NCBI GenBank assembly: GCA_020852255.1
Contig: JADZBD010000002.1
Coordinates: forward strand, 471,531-535,530
From: Bacteroidia bacterium
GTDB taxonomy: Bacteria > Bacteroidota > Bacteroidia > JADZBD01
Direction: 5' to 3'
DNA: 64,000 nucleotides
Of the stretch, positions 6,973-18,180 are shown piece by piece (positions within the stretch are counted from its first letter, which is position 1; every line of letters starts with the position of its first letter). The translations under genes were made by a program, and so were the position numbers. The notes under the pieces were generated by a model. It saw nothing but the letters and a program-made list of their open reading frames with translations. It ran no database searches and was not told where the DNA came from.

Positions 6973-9900
6973 TTACAAAGTAAACCTAAGAGCAATTCCG
7001 GCATTTGTATTGGAGGAATTGTAACTGGTAGAGATCACGGGTCGGGTGATCAGCTGGTCGTAGAACAGACGGATATTCAGGCGCTCGGAAATTACGTAAT
7101 CCGCCGAGGTTTTCACGGATAATACCAGCTGACCTGCCGTAGGCTGGGTTACATTTTCCACTATTTTTCTGAGAACGGTTACGTTTCTGCGGATGGATAG
7201 GTCCGCCTTGAGATTCAGGTCGCTTTTCAATGTCCGCTTCTTTGAATCCGTCTTGGACTTCTTCTTTTTCTTTCCGAACTGAATCTTCACATCCGGTATG
7301 CGGTAACCGGCTCCAATCACATATTCCTGACCGAAAATCTCCGTGACTTGTGAGCTGGTCAGACTGAGTGCAATGTTTCGGTCCTTTTTGATCTCAAAAT
7401 TCGCTGTAATCTTATTATTCATCGTTACGTCCACCTTGATCAGCGGTGAGAACTGTTCACTCAGGGTTATGGTGCTGATTTGTTCAGGGAGTATGAAATC
7501 GCCGGCGCTGTTGAAGGCATTGGGCAACCCCGTATTCGGATCCTCCGTGTAGTTCAGGTTCTGTACGTAGGAGAAGCTGTACGTAGAACGGTAGGCATGT
7601 GAAAGTGTAACGGTTTTAAACAGCTTTTGCAGGGCCTTTACCTTCGAAAGGCCATCGTAGGTGATCCGCCAGTTGGGCTTTGGAATAGTAGGGAACACAT
7701 TACGGCTGACTCCACCCGCATTATATCCTCCGTATCCCGCCAGAAAGGAGAACATCATCACCTGCTGCGAGGTGGCTCCGTATCCGTTGTAAAACCCGTT
7801 CGTTACCCCGGTGCTGTTTCCGTAGTCGCCTGCCAGGAGAGCCGACATCTCAGCGCGCATGTTTTTAAATTGAGTGAACGGGTCGTAGGAGAAATCCTTC
7901 TTCCCTAATTTTGAAAAAGCCGTACGCCAGGAAAGGAATGACATGGAAAAGTTACCTGCATGCGCTACATTTCGCTCCTCGAACATATCATCCAGCGGAT
8001 CAAAAACATAGAACATGGTCCGGTTCTTTGAATAATTCCTGTTGGCCGTGAATTCAATTTTAAAATTATTAATTGGTTCAACGTTTACCCTGCCGTTATA
8101 GTTAAGCGTATAGTTATTCAGGTATGCGGTATTATGATTCGCCGTAGTCATTAAGCCGGCTGAAGAAAGTTCTGTGTGAATATCGGGGTTCTGTCCGCCG
8201 AGTACAAAACCCAGCCCGGGCGAAAATGATTCCTGGTAAGGGGTCGTGGAAGCCATCCCGAAAAAGTTGGTGTTTTGCGTATATCCCGGAAGCGTTGTTC
8301 CCTGGTTATTTGTAACGGAGAATGATGCGTTACGAACCATCATCAGCGTACGGGCCAGGTAATCAAGAATCGTGATCTCGTTTTGATCTTTTTCCTTCTT
8401 TTTTGTAGTGTCTGCATTGGCCTTCGGCGGGGTCTTACCTCCCTTCCCGGTAGTGGGCTGCTGGGCATTTTTCTTCTGGAATTTAGCGTTAACCTTTTTG
8501 AAGTACTTCACCTTATTATAGAAGTTTACCATATTCATCTGGGTGTTCAGCGTCTTACCTTGTGTGTTCTGCAACACTCTTCCGAGGGTATCCGCTGCAA
8601 ACATTGGCCGTTCCCAGTTGAAAGAAGCAGAATATCCGGCATTCGCAGTGATCCAGTCGAAAATTGGAATTTTATTAATCGGAATGGTATAGTCCACCCG
8701 TGCCGTTTGATTGAAGGTTGTAGTAGTTCCGCCCCGCTTGATTTCGTTGCGTATAGTGTCTTTCTCCTGCTCATTATCAATCTTTCCGTCAGGTTCTCTG
8801 ATCTGCCCGGTATTGGTAGCGGAGTACTGCAATTTCAGGCCTTTGGTTATATCCCACCGCAGATCATAGGTCCGAAGTATACTAAAGCGCTTTTGGAAAG
8901 CCGTATCAATAGTCAGGTACTCTCCTGTGATATCCCTCAGCAGTCGTTCGGAGTAGTACCTGTTTACGTCCATGACAAAAGCGAAGCTGCTGGGATACAG
9001 ATTAAGATTGAACTCCCGTAACAGCGTCAGGTGCTTTGACCGGAATAACTTTTTCTTTTCGAGTGGTTTCCACGGTTTGGGCTGCGTATTAAAGTTATAG
9101 GTTATCCCACCCCGGTAATCTCTGGACAGATAATGCGCCACACTGTAATTGTGCTGGAAAATTTCGGAATAGGACAGGTTAAGGGCCAGATTTTCCACAT
9201 CATAGAAGTGTGTTTTCTTCTTGTCCTTCCCGCGTTCCTTTTTCACATTCGTGAGATTAATGCTCTTTCTACGGGTATAATCCTGTGCCGAATTGCGAAT
9301 GGAATCCTTATATGCGTCGGAAAATTCGGTATTGCTGTACACGTTGCTTAGTTCAATGTCAGGATCGTAAGGATTAAACTGCGGATTGATCCGGGTTTCA
9401 GAGAATCCATAATAGAGCGGCACACGGATATTCCATCCGGTCGGGAAAAACTTACCCAATTCCACCTGGGTAATGATATCGTATGACAGTACTGTCTCCT
9501 TTTTGCGCTCACTCACTTTCTTTTCAAGGCTGCCCCATCCCGGCGTGCTGATGTTTCCCGCCAGAGTAATACTTCCCAGATCAGCCAGTTTGGCGGTAAT
9601 GCGTCCGGTTGCCGCCCAGCCCCCAATCTCATCAAAATCAGTCAATCGCAGCTCATTCACCCATACTTCTGTACACTTACTGAGGCCATCGTCGCCATCG
9701 CCGGCAATCTTCTTCTTATTTCGCACACCAATCATTATGGTTTTGATTGTGCTGAGGTTGGGATTACCTTTCACGCGGATGAAACGGGTATTACCCTGCT
9801 CGTCCTGTATGGTCACCAGGTATTCAGTAGTAAGTGAAACGCCACTGGTGCTGATGGCCATTTTTGAATTGCGCTCCTGTTTGGCCGATTGCAGATCCGC

Positions 9901-12900
9901 GAAATTCATGATCAGATCGTTTTCAAATCTCCACACTCTCCGTTTATCGTCATCGCTGGTATTGCTGTAATATCCCGGAGCAGTTACATAGAGCGGAATT
10001 TCGTATTCGTAGTAATTCGATGTATAATCGGTTCCCAGACGGACAAAAAGAGTAACATCTCCGTCATTCAGTACTTCGTTATTGGGACCGGCCTCCGCGT
10101 GAACAAACATTTTCATTTTTTTGTAGGACCGTACATCCAGGCTTACATTCTTGTAACAGGCCCGGGAATCTCCGTCCTTCAGGCAGCAGGTGCGCAGCGC
10201 CAGTGCCTGTTCGTTCAGTTTTACCAGATTCGCCGTGGTAATATCTGTTTCCTGCTCAATATCCGGAGGCAGCACATAGTTCACCGGTTGTTTGCTTCCG
10301 TTTTCTTCATAGTTTACTCCTGAAATATCGAAGGTAGTACAGCCGTTGTCATTGGGCTGATAATCACCGGGTGCGAGAAGATCATATGCATACTTTCTCC
10401 ATTCACCCCTCACGAGATCCAGTTTGGCGAAGCGCATCACCATCGGCGTTTGGAAACCCTTCATGTACATCCTGAAGAAACGAATGGATTTAAAATCTTC
10501 TATATTACCCACTTTCTGAAATTGGGACAGTGGAATCTTAAACTGATACCAGTACACCACCTTCGTTTGACCATTCGGTGCCGGAGCAGACGACTGGTAA
10601 ACATTGGTAATATAATTGTTCCCCACATTGTTTGGATTAATATCCGTGGGATTTACCCGGATGCGGTACTGATAATAGCTCTCCGTTTCGTTCAGGTTGT
10701 TATCACGGTTAACATCTTCCGTATTGGGGATCGTGGTAGACGACTGGGTATATCCGTTGTCACCGCTTTCCACCGGTGAGTTACCCTCCATTCCGTTATA
10801 ATATTTGTAGCGGCGGATGATGTCGTATTGCAGGTCATCATAATCTCCCCTGTAGTGGTGATAATAATCGTGGGAGACATCACCATTTTCACCTGTTGCA
10901 TCCACCATGTTCTGGTAGGCTGTTGAAGACGTTCCATAAACGGCAGCAATCCGTCCCAGGTACCAGTCAAAAAAGTTTGTTTCGTTATTGGAACCACCCA
11001 GCGGATCGGTATCGGCCAGTCCGTCTAATCCGATATCCTGCCCCCGTCTTCCGTCATTGGTATTGTCAAAGGCGTTCACGATCGAAGTGGTCGTTGGAAT
11101 ATTTCCCCAGCTGGTCTGAATAGTGGGAAGTGTTGTATTGTTCGGGTTGGGAAGACCGTTCTCAAAACTCTTTCGTCCGTCCTTCAGAATATCCTCCGAT
11201 ACATTTCCGATATTAATGTACAGATCCCCGCTGTTGTTCATTACATTATAGCTGGGGAAAATCTCGGTGTAATCCGTCGGGGTTCCGTTCGCATCGCGTA
11301 CGAAAGGATCCATCAGCCAGAACTGAATATACTCCACATTCGCTGCCTCAAAATCATTTGTTTCTATCTTTCGCATGATACCGGCCCAGCGCGAAGCGGG
11401 ATCCTTTAACTTCCCGTTAATGTCCAGTCCGGAGGCCAGAAAAGTACTATCCACATTGTAGTTATAAGGTCCTGGTTCCTGCGGATAAAAACTGAGGTCC
11501 AGTGTTGGAATGTTGATGGGCTGTCCGGTAGGCGACTGTTTATTCGGGAACAGCTCGGTTTCCAGAATTTCGCGTGTGAGGTTATTCGACTGCTGATTGG
11601 TATTGGTTACCACCTGTGTTGTACGGAGGAGAATGGGATCTATCACATACCACGACAGAAGCGCACGGTTCATGCCGGGCGATGTGCCGGTGTCGGCTGC
11701 TTCCGGGAAAAGAGTAGGTTGCAGCTGGGGTACCGATGCCAGGGTCCATGCACCCACCGACTTAATATCAATGTTAGTTTGGCTTCCTTCAAAATCATCG
11801 ATGTACGAATTACCATCCTTGCCAATCGCCTTGGAATGTCCGGGGAATAACTTGGCTCCTTCAAACGAGGTGGTAATGGTGGAAATTTCCTTCGTGGCGT
11901 AAAGTGGCAGCTTATCCACCAGGCGGGTTAGCCAAGGAGCTTCGGTCCGGTAATTTCCGTCGATTCCCACCACATTATTCTTAATGGGTTCATCCCCGAT
12001 ATTCACCTTTTGTGTGAGCGGCTTCTCATTCAAACGAACGTGTGTAAAACCAAGATTGAAATCGCGGCTTACGCGGTAATCTATCCGAGTACCGATCATT
12101 GTTTTACTCTGAATGGAGAAAAGCGAATTACTTTCCAATGAGATCTTGATCGGAGTTCCCGACTGCAGAATTCCCTCATTGATGATTTTGACCTTTCCCA
12201 GGGCATAATCCACAGTATAATCCTGATTCTCGATAAGAGGCACTCCTCCGGCAGTAACCATAACGGATCCCTGCGGTACATTGGCCGCATTCAGTGAAAT
12301 CTCTGACCCGGAGGCAGACTTATAGGAACCTCTTATCAGAAAACGGTTTTTATCAGGAAACTGCTGTGCCGCAGTCTTAGACGAATCATACAGCTGATCG
12401 TAGGCATACTTATTTTCGATCACCACCAGGTTCACATTGCCGGTCGGATTGATTTGTTTGCGCAGGTAATCGCCAAATGGCTCCACGGCGGGAAGGTACA
12501 CCCTTCCGTTACTGGCGTTAATGGTAATTTTATCCAGGAAATCGAACATGCCGTCCGGCGTATTATTCATGGAGGTATTCATATTATCCAGGTTCAGCAC
12601 CTGTATAAGCTGTTGCCCGCTGATACCAAGATTATTTTCCGGAAGCACGTTCACATAGGTACCGGAACTGGGATTGTTGTACAGTACATCCAGCTTGAAA
12701 TCCTGTGCCTTTACCTGATAAGCACCAATGGCATAAACGTTCTTCATCATCAGATCCCACATCAGGGTATCGCGGCGTGTAGATACGTTAGTACTTTTCA
12801 AAAGCTTCACCAGAATGCAGGAAGAATCGGCAACCCCGTCGGTAGAGAATTCTCCCACCTGAAAAACATCTCCGTTCACGGTATACTGAAAAGCCACAGC

Positions 12901-14367
12901 CAGAACCTGGTCAGGGTTCAGTTGGGTGTTCAGTGAAATGAAGCCCAGCTTCTCATTCACGTAATACTCTGATGGAGTAAGCTTTCGGGCCGAAATCACC
13001 TTTTCAAAATCCCGCACCGCCTCAAAAACGGGTAGAAAGTTCAGTGGGCTTGTTAAAAAACCTGCGACCTGGTTTTTATCACGGACCTGCGGGTAGGTTA
13101 CCGGGAATACCGAAGGGTTCAATCCGTTATTCGAGTTGCCCGGTGTGGTATTCGGCAGCGCAACCGGCCCCAGGTTTCCAATCACAAGAGGGGATGTCAG
13201 ATTAGAGTCCTCCTCCCCCAAATCAGTAAACGCAATGAGGTGCCTTGTATCGGTAATGCTGCTGGTGGTATTGGTAATCCACACCTCTACCTTATTTACA
13301 TTGATATTGGAAGCCACACCCGGCAAGGTAGCCAGAGCAGACTCGTAATGGTCTCTGAACCACTGGGAGAGAAAATAATGTTTGTTGGCTTCGTAATTGT
13401 CGCCGTTGACTTCAAAGTTACTGGTCTGGGCTCCCCCGGTAATCTCAATTTCGCTTTTCTTTCCTTTTTGCTGCGAAAAAACATTGGTCACAGTTACTTT
13501 CCCGAACTGAAGCTGTGTTTTAATACCGAAGAGGGAAGTACTTCCGGTAATCAGTGTGCCCGAGAGCGGAAGACTTACGTTTCCTGCCTCGATCTTCTTG
13601 ATGATATCATCCTCAAAACCGGTGAATTCCAGTTTCATCTGATTTTCATAATCGAAGGTCGCTTCGGTGTTATACGAGGTTGTCAGTTTCAGTTTTTCTC
13701 CGATTTTACCGATCACGTTCAGCTGAATCTTCTCGTTAAAGTCAAAGGTGGTCAGTCGGCGCTGCTTTTCCGGGATAGAAGGGTTATCTGTTTTCGAAAT
13801 ATTTACGCCAAATGTCAACTCCGCGCTTCCCTGTGGGCGGATATCTACCGTGTTCCCGCCGAAAATATCCTGAAATACTTGTCCCTTCACATGGAGTTTT
13901 GGATTGAATCCCTTCTTTCCGTTTTGGGAATTCAATTCATCCGCATGCGTCTTTTGCTTCCAGTATTCTTTCAGGTGCTGCTCTTTCTGCCAGTTCATGT
14001 ACTCATCCACAGTCATGTAAGAAGGCGGACGGTAATCGATGGAACCCATTTTCTGTTCCACGATGTACATGTTGGAATCGGGATCAAAGGTGACGATGGT
14101 TTTTATATTGGATGGGTCATTCAGGAAGAGCGGACTCTCATCCCTGTACATTGGATCACTGTTGCTTTGATCTGTGAACGGGTACGGCAGGTCAATGGTT
14201 TTAACCGAGTCTGTATCCGAGGCCAAAACAAGCCGGTCAGGGTTAAATTCCGAAACGGACAGATGGCCGGGTTCAAGTGTAACGCTGGAGGCGAAAATCA
14301 AAGCGGCAAAGCCCGCCGCGAAGGGGGCTGTAACCGAATAGAGTTTTCCGCTTTTGTGGCCTGCCAT
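6973..14367 (-). CDS. sprA: SprA, outer-membrane translocon of type IX secretion / gliding motility
   Basis: A 2464-residue protein matching the giant barrel SprA (Sov) that forms the type IX secretion channel in the outer membrane and is required for gliding in Flavobacterium. An N-terminal hydrophobic segment (about residues 10-27) may act as signal peptide. The block [18 protein letters not shown], followed by [22 protein letters not shown] and [19 protein letters not shown], is highly characteristic. The rest is rich in alternating beta-strand patterns and the protein ends in an aromatic beta-strand (IALRFTL), typical of an outer-membrane barrel. It starts 5 bases after ruvA, and maeB-ruvA-sprA look like one transcript. 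Three probable type IX substrates are encoded elsewhere in the window. Confidence 0.96.
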   Translation of the reverse strand: MAGHKSGKLYSVTAPFAAGFAALIFASSVTLEPGHLSVSEFNPDRLVLASDTDSVKTIDLPYPFTDQSNSDPMYRDESPLFLNDPSNIKTIVTFDPDSNMYIVEQKMGSIDYRPPSYMTVDEYMNWQKEQHLKEYWKQKTHADELNSQNGKKGFNPKLHVKGQVFQDIFGGNTVDIRPQGSAELTFGVNISKTDNPSIPEKQRRLTTFDFNEKIQLNVIGKIGEKLKLTTSYNTEATFDYENQMKLEFTGFEDDIIKKIEAGNVSLPLSGTLITGSTSLFGIKTQLQFGKVTVTNVFSQQKGKKSEIEITGGAQTSNFEVNGDNYEANKHYFLSQWFRDHYESALATLPGVASNINVNKVEVWITNTTSSITDTRHLIAFTDLGEEDSNLTSPLVIGNLGPVALPNTTPGNSNNGLNPSVFPVTYPQVRDKNQVAGFLTSPLNFLPVFEAVRDFEKVISARKLTPSEYYVNEKLGFISLNTQLNPDQVLAVAFQYTVNGDVFQVGEFSTDGVADSSCILVKLLKSTNVSTRRDTLMWDLMMKNVYAIGAYQVKAQDFKLDVLYNNPSSGTYVNVLPENNLGISGQQLIQVLNLDNMNTSMNNTPDGMFDFLDKITINASNGRVYLPAVEPFGDYLRKQINPTGNVNLVVIENKYAYDQLYDSSKTAAQQFPDKNRFLIRGSYKSASGSEISLNAANVPQGSVMVTAGGVPLIENQDYTVDYALGKVKIINEGILQSGTPIKISLESNSLFSIQSKTMIGTRIDYRVSRDFNLGFTHVRLNEKPLTQKVNIGDEPIKNNVVGIDGNYRTEAPWLTRLVDKLPLYATKEISTITTSFEGAKLFPGHSKAIGKDGNSYIDDFEGSQTNIDIKSVGAWTLASVPQLQPTLFPEAADTGTSPGMNRALLSWYVIDPILLRTTQVVTNTNQQSNNLTREILETELFPNKQSPTGQPINIPTLDLSFYPQEPGPYNYNVDSTFLASGLDINGKLKDPASRWAGIMRKIETNDFEAANVEYIQFWLMDPFVRDANGTPTDYTEIFPSYNVMNNSGDLYINIGNVSEDILKDGRKSFENGLPNPNNTTLPTIQTSWGNIPTTTSIVNAFDNTNDGRRGQDIGLDGLADTDPLGGSNNETNFFDWYLGRIAAVYGTSSTAYQNMVDATGENGDVSHDYYHHYRGDYDDLQYDIIRRYKYYNGMEGNSPVESGDNGYTQSSTTIPNTEDVNRDNNLNETESYYQYRIRVNPTDINPNNVGNNYITNVYQSSAPAPNGQTKVVYWYQFKIPLSQFQKVGNIEDFKSIRFFRMYMKGFQTPMVMRFAKLDLVRGEWRKYAYDLLAPGDYQPNDNGCTTFDISGVNYEENGSKQPVNYVLPPDIEQETDITTANLVKLNEQALALRTCCLKDGDSRACYKNVSLDVRSYKKMKMFVHAEAGPNNEVLNDGDVTLFVRLGTDYTSNYYEYEIPLYVTAPGYYSNTSDDDKRRVWRFENDLIMNFADLQSAKQERNSKMAISTSGVSLTTEYLVTIQDEQGNTRFIRVKGNPNLSTIKTIMIGVRNKKKIAGDGDDGLSKCTEVWVNELRLTDFDEIGGWAATGRITAKLADLGSITLAGNISTPGWGSLEKKVSERKKETVLSYDIITQVELGKFFPTGWNIRVPLYYGFSETRINPQFNPYDPDIELSNVYSNTEFSDAYKDSIRNSAQDYTRRKSINLTNVKKERGKDKKKTHFYDVENLALNLSYSEIFQHNYSVAHYLSRDYRGGITYNFNTQPKPWKPLEKKKLFRSKHLTLLREFNLNLYPSSFAFVMDVNRYYSERLLRDITGEYLTIDTAFQKRFSILRTYDLRWDITKGLKLQYSATNTGQIREPDGKIDNEQEKDTIRNEIKRGGTTTTFNQTARVDYTIPINKIPIFDWITANAGYSASFNWERPMFAADTLGRVLQNTQGKTLNTQMNMVNFYNKVKYFKKVNAKFQKKNAQQPTTGKGGKTPPKANADTTKKKEKDQNEITILDYLARTLMMVRNASFSVTNNQGTTLPGYTQNTNFFGMASTTPYQESFSPGLGFVLGGQNPDIHTELSSAGLMTTANHNTAYLNNYTLNYNGRVNVEPINNFKIEFTANRNYSKNRTMFYVFDPLDDMFEERNVAHAGNFSMSFLSWRTAFSKLGKKDFSYDPFTQFKNMRAEMSALLAGDYGNSTGVTNGFYNGYGATSQQVMMFSFLAGYGGYNAGGVSRNVFPTIPKPNWRITYDGLSKVKALQKLFKTVTLSHAYRSTYSFSYVQNLNYTEDPNTGLPNAFNSAGDFILPEQISTITLSEQFSPLIKVDVTMNNKITANFEIKKDRNIALSLTSSQVTEIFGQEYVIGAGYRIPDVKIQFGKKKKKSKTDSKKRTLKSDLNLKADLSIRRNVTVLRKIVENVTQPTAGQLVLSVKTSADYVISERLNIRLFYDQLITRPVISTSYNSSNTNAGIALRFTL

Positions 14368-14372
14368 AGGAT

Positions 14373-14954
14373 CTACAAGAACTTAAGTGCTTCTTTGATC
14401 AGTTGTTCCGCCGGCCGGTCGGAAGGATCAGATTTAATAACTTTTTCAAGGGCCTTTTCACCAGCAGCCCGGGTAAATCCCAGCGCGGTCAAGGCACTTA
14501 ACGCCTCCTCACGGGTTTTATTGTGAGCCGTAAGGAAATTTACCGGAGCACCGGTTTTGCCTACTTTATTCTTCAGATCCACAATGATTCTCTGAGCTGA
14601 TTTTTCACCAATCCCTTTCACCGATTTAAAAAGAGAAACGTTACCTGCAGCGATTCCTCCGGCAATCTCCTCCGGTGACAAAGACGAAAGGATCATTCGG
14701 GCGGTTGCTGCTCCCACCCCGGAAACTGAAATAAGCATTCGGAACATATCCCGTTCTCCTGTATCGAAGAATCCGTAAAGAACATGCGCATCTTCCCTGA
14801 CCGCCAGGTATGCATAAAGTTTACATTCTTTAGAAATGCCCAGTTTTGCCGATGTTGAAAGGGAAATATTCAAATGAAATGCCACTCCATTACAATCCAC
14901 CACACAATGTGTAGGGGTTTTCTCCACCAATTTTCCCTGGAAATATTCGTACAT
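14373..14954 (-). CDS. ruvA: Holliday junction branch migration protein RuvA
   Basis: Tetrameric junction-recognition subunit of the RuvAB branch-migration complex. The N-terminal OB-fold (MYEYFQGKLVEKTPTHCVVD) is followed by helix-hairpin-helix elements MLISVSGVGAATARMILSSL and SVKGIGEKSAQRIIVDLK, with a C-terminal domain for RuvB contact (ALSALTALGFTRAAGEKAL). The length of 193 residues is normal. It is separated from maeB by one base and from sprA by five, so it is probably translated from a common mRNA. No ruvB or ruvC is in the window. Confidence 0.96.
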   Translation of the reverse strand: MYEYFQGKLVEKTPTHCVVDCNGVAFHLNISLSTSAKLGISKECKLYAYLAVREDAHVLYGFFDTGERDMFRMLISVSGVGAATARMILSSLSPEEIAGGIAAGNVSLFKSVKGIGEKSAQRIIVDLKNKVGKTGAPVNFLTAHNKTREEALSALTALGFTRAAGEKALEKVIKSDPSDRPAEQLIKEALKFL

Positions 14955-14955
14955 A

Positions 14956-17232
14956 TCAGCGGTGATGGGCTTGAGCGTCTATAACGGCAATGGTAACCAT
15001 GTTCACAATTTCACGCACCGCACTTCCCAGCTGCAGAACATGCACCGGCTTTTTTAACCCGAGCAGAATGGGTCCGATGGCTTCCGCGCCTCCCATGGTT
15101 TGCATGAGTTTGTAAGCAATATTCCCCGAAGCAAGATTGGGGAATATCAGGGTATTTACTTTCTTATCTACCAGTTCCGAGAACGGAAAAACCTCCTTGA
15201 GCAGTTCGTTGTTCATGGCGATATTAGCCTGAATATCCCCGTCAACGATCATTCCAGGATAATCCCGGTGCAGAATGGCAACGGCTTCGCGCACTTTGTC
15301 GGGCACGGGTCCTTCGCTGGAACCGAAATTGGAATAAGAAAGCATGGCGATGCGGGGAACGATATTGAACCTGCGCACCGACTGGGCAGTGAGTACGGTA
15401 ATATCCACAAGGTCCTGCACCGTAGGATCCACATTCATGGTAGTGTCAGCAAAAAAGAAGGGCCCTTGTTTGTTATTCAGTATGTACATACCCGCGCAGC
15501 GCCGCACACCATCCTGAACACCAATGCATTGCAGGGCAGGTCGGATCGGATCAGCATATTTCCGGGTAAGTCCTGAGATCATCGCATCCGCGTCACCGGT
15601 TTCAACCATCATGGCGCCGAAGTAGTTTCTTTCCCGCATGATCTGACGGGCTTCATAGAGTGTGAAACCTCTGCGTTTGCGCTTATTGAAGAATTGTTCT
15701 CCGAAGGAATTTCTTCGTTCTTCCTCCCCCGGATCTCTGGAATCAATTATAGGTACATCCTGAAGATCAAGGTGATTTTCCTCAATCATCTTCCGGATCT
15801 TGCTTACATCTCCCAGCAGAATGGGGCGCGCTATCCCTTCGTCCTTGACCTGCTGTGCTGCTTTAAGGATCTTGTAGTGATCCGCCTCAGTGAATACCAC
15901 CCGTTTGGGATTCTGACGGGCCTTATTGGTGATGAAGCGGATCAGTTTGTTATCGAGGCCGAGTCTGTTTACCAATTCGTTCTTATAGGTCTCCCAGTCG
16001 GCGATGCCTGAGCGAGATACACCGGAATCAATTGCTGCTTTGGCCACCGCCGGAGCCACCGTGGCGATCAGCCGCGGGTCAATAGGTTTTGGAATGATAT
16101 AATCCCGCCCGAAGACCAGATTTCTGGAATGATAGGCCGAGTTCACGCTTTCCGGTACGGGCTCCTTTGCCAGCTGGGCAATAGCATACACGGCAGCAAG
16201 CTTCATTTCCTCGTTGATACATGTGGCACGCACATCCAGCGCACCGCGAAAAATATAAGGGAACCCCAGCACATTGTTAACCTGGTTGGGATGATCCGAA
16301 CGCCCGGTGGCAATGATCACATCTTCCCGCGAAGCAACGGCATCTTCATAAGGAATTTCCGGGTCAGGATTGGCCAGCGCGAACACGATAGCGTTCTTCG
16401 CCATGCTTTGGATCATTTTCTGGGTAACCACATTTCCCTTGGAAAGGCCAAGGAACACATCAGCACCTTTCATTGCTCCGGCGAGATCCGTAATCTTTTT
16501 ATCAATTGTTCGTGCGAAGAATTTTTTATTCTGATCCAAATCGCTGCGGTCAGTGGTCAGAGGTCCTTTGCTGTCCAGCATCAGGATATTTTCCTTTTTC
16601 GCGCCGAGAGCCAGGTAGAGTTTCGCACATGAAATAGCGGAAGCGCCGGCGCCGTTCACTACAATCTTCACTTTACTCACATCCTTTCCGGATACCTCAC
16701 AGGCGTTGAGTAAAGCGGCCGAAGAGATGATGGCTGTTCCGTGTTGATCGTCGTGCATCAGCGGAATAGTCAGTTCCTCCTTCAGGCGTCTTTCTATTTC
16801 AAAACATTCCGGGGCTTTGATGTCCTCCAGGTTGATTCCTCCGAATGTTGGCGCGATCGCCTTCACCGTCTGGATGAACACCTCAGGATCCAGTGCATCA
16901 ATCTCAATATCGAACACGTCAATATCCGCGTAGATCTTGAAGAGCATTCCTTTTCCTTCCATCACCGGTTTGGAAGCCATTGGTCCTATATTGCCGAGTC
17001 CGAGCACTGCCGTTCCATTAGAAATCACTGCCACCAGGTTCCCTTTTGCTGTGTACTTATAAACGTCATCCGGATTCTTCTCGATTTCGAGACAGGGTTC
17101 AGCAACACCTGGCGAATAGGCCAATGTCAGGTCGCGCTGCGAGGAGTGGGGTTTGGTAGGAATCACTTCGATCTTACCCTTCCTGCCCTGGGAATGGTAG
17201 TCCAGGGCGTCCTGCTTTCTGAGTTTGGCCAT
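14956..17232 (-). CDS. maeB: NADP-dependent malic enzyme (MaeB type, malic enzyme fused to PTA-like domain)
   Basis: Oxidatively decarboxylates malate to pyruvate. Residues 1 to about 425 form the malic enzyme module: [33 protein letters not shown] and the NADP-binding [15 protein letters not shown]. Residues from about 430 to 758 form a phosphotransacetylase-like module ([32 protein letters not shown]), which is thought to be regulatory rather than catalytic in this family. The size of 758 residues is normal for the fused type. It heads the maeB-ruvA-sprA gene run. A promoter-like TATATTCG lies about 55 bases upstream but is a weak match. Confidence 0.95.
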   Translation of the reverse strand: MAKLRKQDALDYHSQGRKGKIEVIPTKPHSSQRDLTLAYSPGVAEPCLEIEKNPDDVYKYTAKGNLVAVISNGTAVLGLGNIGPMASKPVMEGKGMLFKIYADIDVFDIEIDALDPEVFIQTVKAIAPTFGGINLEDIKAPECFEIERRLKEELTIPLMHDDQHGTAIISSAALLNACEVSGKDVSKVKIVVNGAGASAISCAKLYLALGAKKENILMLDSKGPLTTDRSDLDQNKKFFARTIDKKITDLAGAMKGADVFLGLSKGNVVTQKMIQSMAKNAIVFALANPDPEIPYEDAVASREDVIIATGRSDHPNQVNNVLGFPYIFRGALDVRATCINEEMKLAAVYAIAQLAKEPVPESVNSAYHSRNLVFGRDYIIPKPIDPRLIATVAPAVAKAAIDSGVSRSGIADWETYKNELVNRLGLDNKLIRFITNKARQNPKRVVFTEADHYKILKAAQQVKDEGIARPILLGDVSKIRKMIEENHLDLQDVPIIDSRDPGEEERRNSFGEQFFNKRKRRGFTLYEARQIMRERNYFGAMMVETGDADAMISGLTRKYADPIRPALQCIGVQDGVRRCAGMYILNNKQGPFFFADTTMNVDPTVQDLVDITVLTAQSVRRFNIVPRIAMLSYSNFGSSEGPVPDKVREAVAILHRDYPGMIVDGDIQANIAMNNELLKEVFPFSELVDKKVNTLIFPNLASGNIAYKLMQTMGGAEAIGPILLGLKKPVHVLQLGSAVREIVNMVTIAVIDAQAHHR

Positions 17233-17397
17233 CTTTTTAAGTTGAGAAAGAGGACAATAGCCCCCTCTCCTTTTTTAAGGTAAAGGCGAATATACTAAAA
17301 AAGAAGGGGTCCCCGTTTTCAATTTTAGGAGCTTCATTTTAAACACTTTAGCATTGTTTTTGGTCAACAATTTTCCTACTTTGCGTCACCTAAAATT

Positions 17398-18099
17398 ATG
17401 GATCGGAACGTTAAAAAACTGGTGGTCTTCACCGGAGCCGGAGTGAGTGAGGAAAGCGGACTTAAAACCTTTCGCGACAGCGGGGGCTTGTGGGAGGAAT
17501 ACAATGTGATGGATGTGGCAACCCCGGAAGCCTGGGAGAAGAATCCGGCGCTTGTGCTTGAGTTTTACAATAAGCGCCGCAGGCAGATTCTTGAAGCGCG
17601 TCCGAACCGTGCGCACAATGTGATCGCGTCGCTCCAGGATCACTTTGATGTGCAGGTAATCACACAAAATATAGACAACCTGCATGAACGTGCCGGATCA
17701 AAACATGTACTTCATCTACATGGTGAGATCACCAAAAGCCGGAGTTCCGCGGATCCCAAATTGATTTACAGTTTGCGTAATGACGAGTTGAAGATGGGAC
17801 AGCTATGCGAGAAAGGTTCACAGCTCCGTCCGCACATCGTATGGTTTGGAGAGATTGTTCCCAACATCGAAGAAGCGCAGCGATTATCGAGCCTGGCGGA
17901 TATTTTTGTGATAGTAGGCACCTCGCTGAATGTATATCCCGCGGCCGGGCTTGTGGATTACGCTCCCTATGATGTTCCGAAATTTGTGGTAGATCCTAAT
18001 CACACGCGTGCTGAACTTATTCCTAATCTGGAGATCATTCGTGCAAAGGCCGGGGAAGGAATGGAACAACTGCTGAAGGAACTCATGCAGCTGAAATAA
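17398..18099 (+). CDS. Sir2-family NAD-dependent deacylase
   Basis: A 233-residue sirtuin that removes acyl groups from protein lysines using NAD+. Visible NAD-binding motifs are GAGVSEESGLKTFRD (residues 13-27), TQNIDNLHERAG and GTSLNVYPAA, with the catalytic His in HLHGE. FYNKRRRQ carries the Y-x-x-R pair that marks sirtuins preferring succinyl or other acidic acyl groups. The usual two Zn-binding Cys-x-x-Cys pairs are absent: the first region reads KSRSSADPKL and the second LCEKGSQLRP with a single Cys. I believe such zinc-less forms are common in Bacteroidota. It is transcribed divergently from maeB. Confidence 0.92.
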   Translation: MDRNVKKLVVFTGAGVSEESGLKTFRDSGGLWEEYNVMDVATPEAWEKNPALVLEFYNKRRRQILEARPNRAHNVIASLQDHFDVQVITQNIDNLHERAGSKHVLHLHGEITKSRSSADPKLIYSLRNDELKMGQLCEKGSQLRPHIVWFGEIVPNIEEAQRLSSLADIFVIVGTSLNVYPAAGLVDYAPYDVPKFVVDPNHTRAELIPNLEIIRAKAGEGMEQLLKELMQLK

Positions 18100-18180
18100 A
18101 GCCCAATTCATCAGAGCCCGGAATATCCCGTTTTGTACTATCTTTAGTCTACTGAACGTCCCCGTTCAAATAAAAGTGCC

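Noticed and set aside
8383-9021. Plus-strand frame of 212 codons within sprA, and another of 428 codons at 13240-14526
   Set aside because: Both are antisense to SprA, which shows continuous family-specific sequence. Their compositions are typical of shadow frames.
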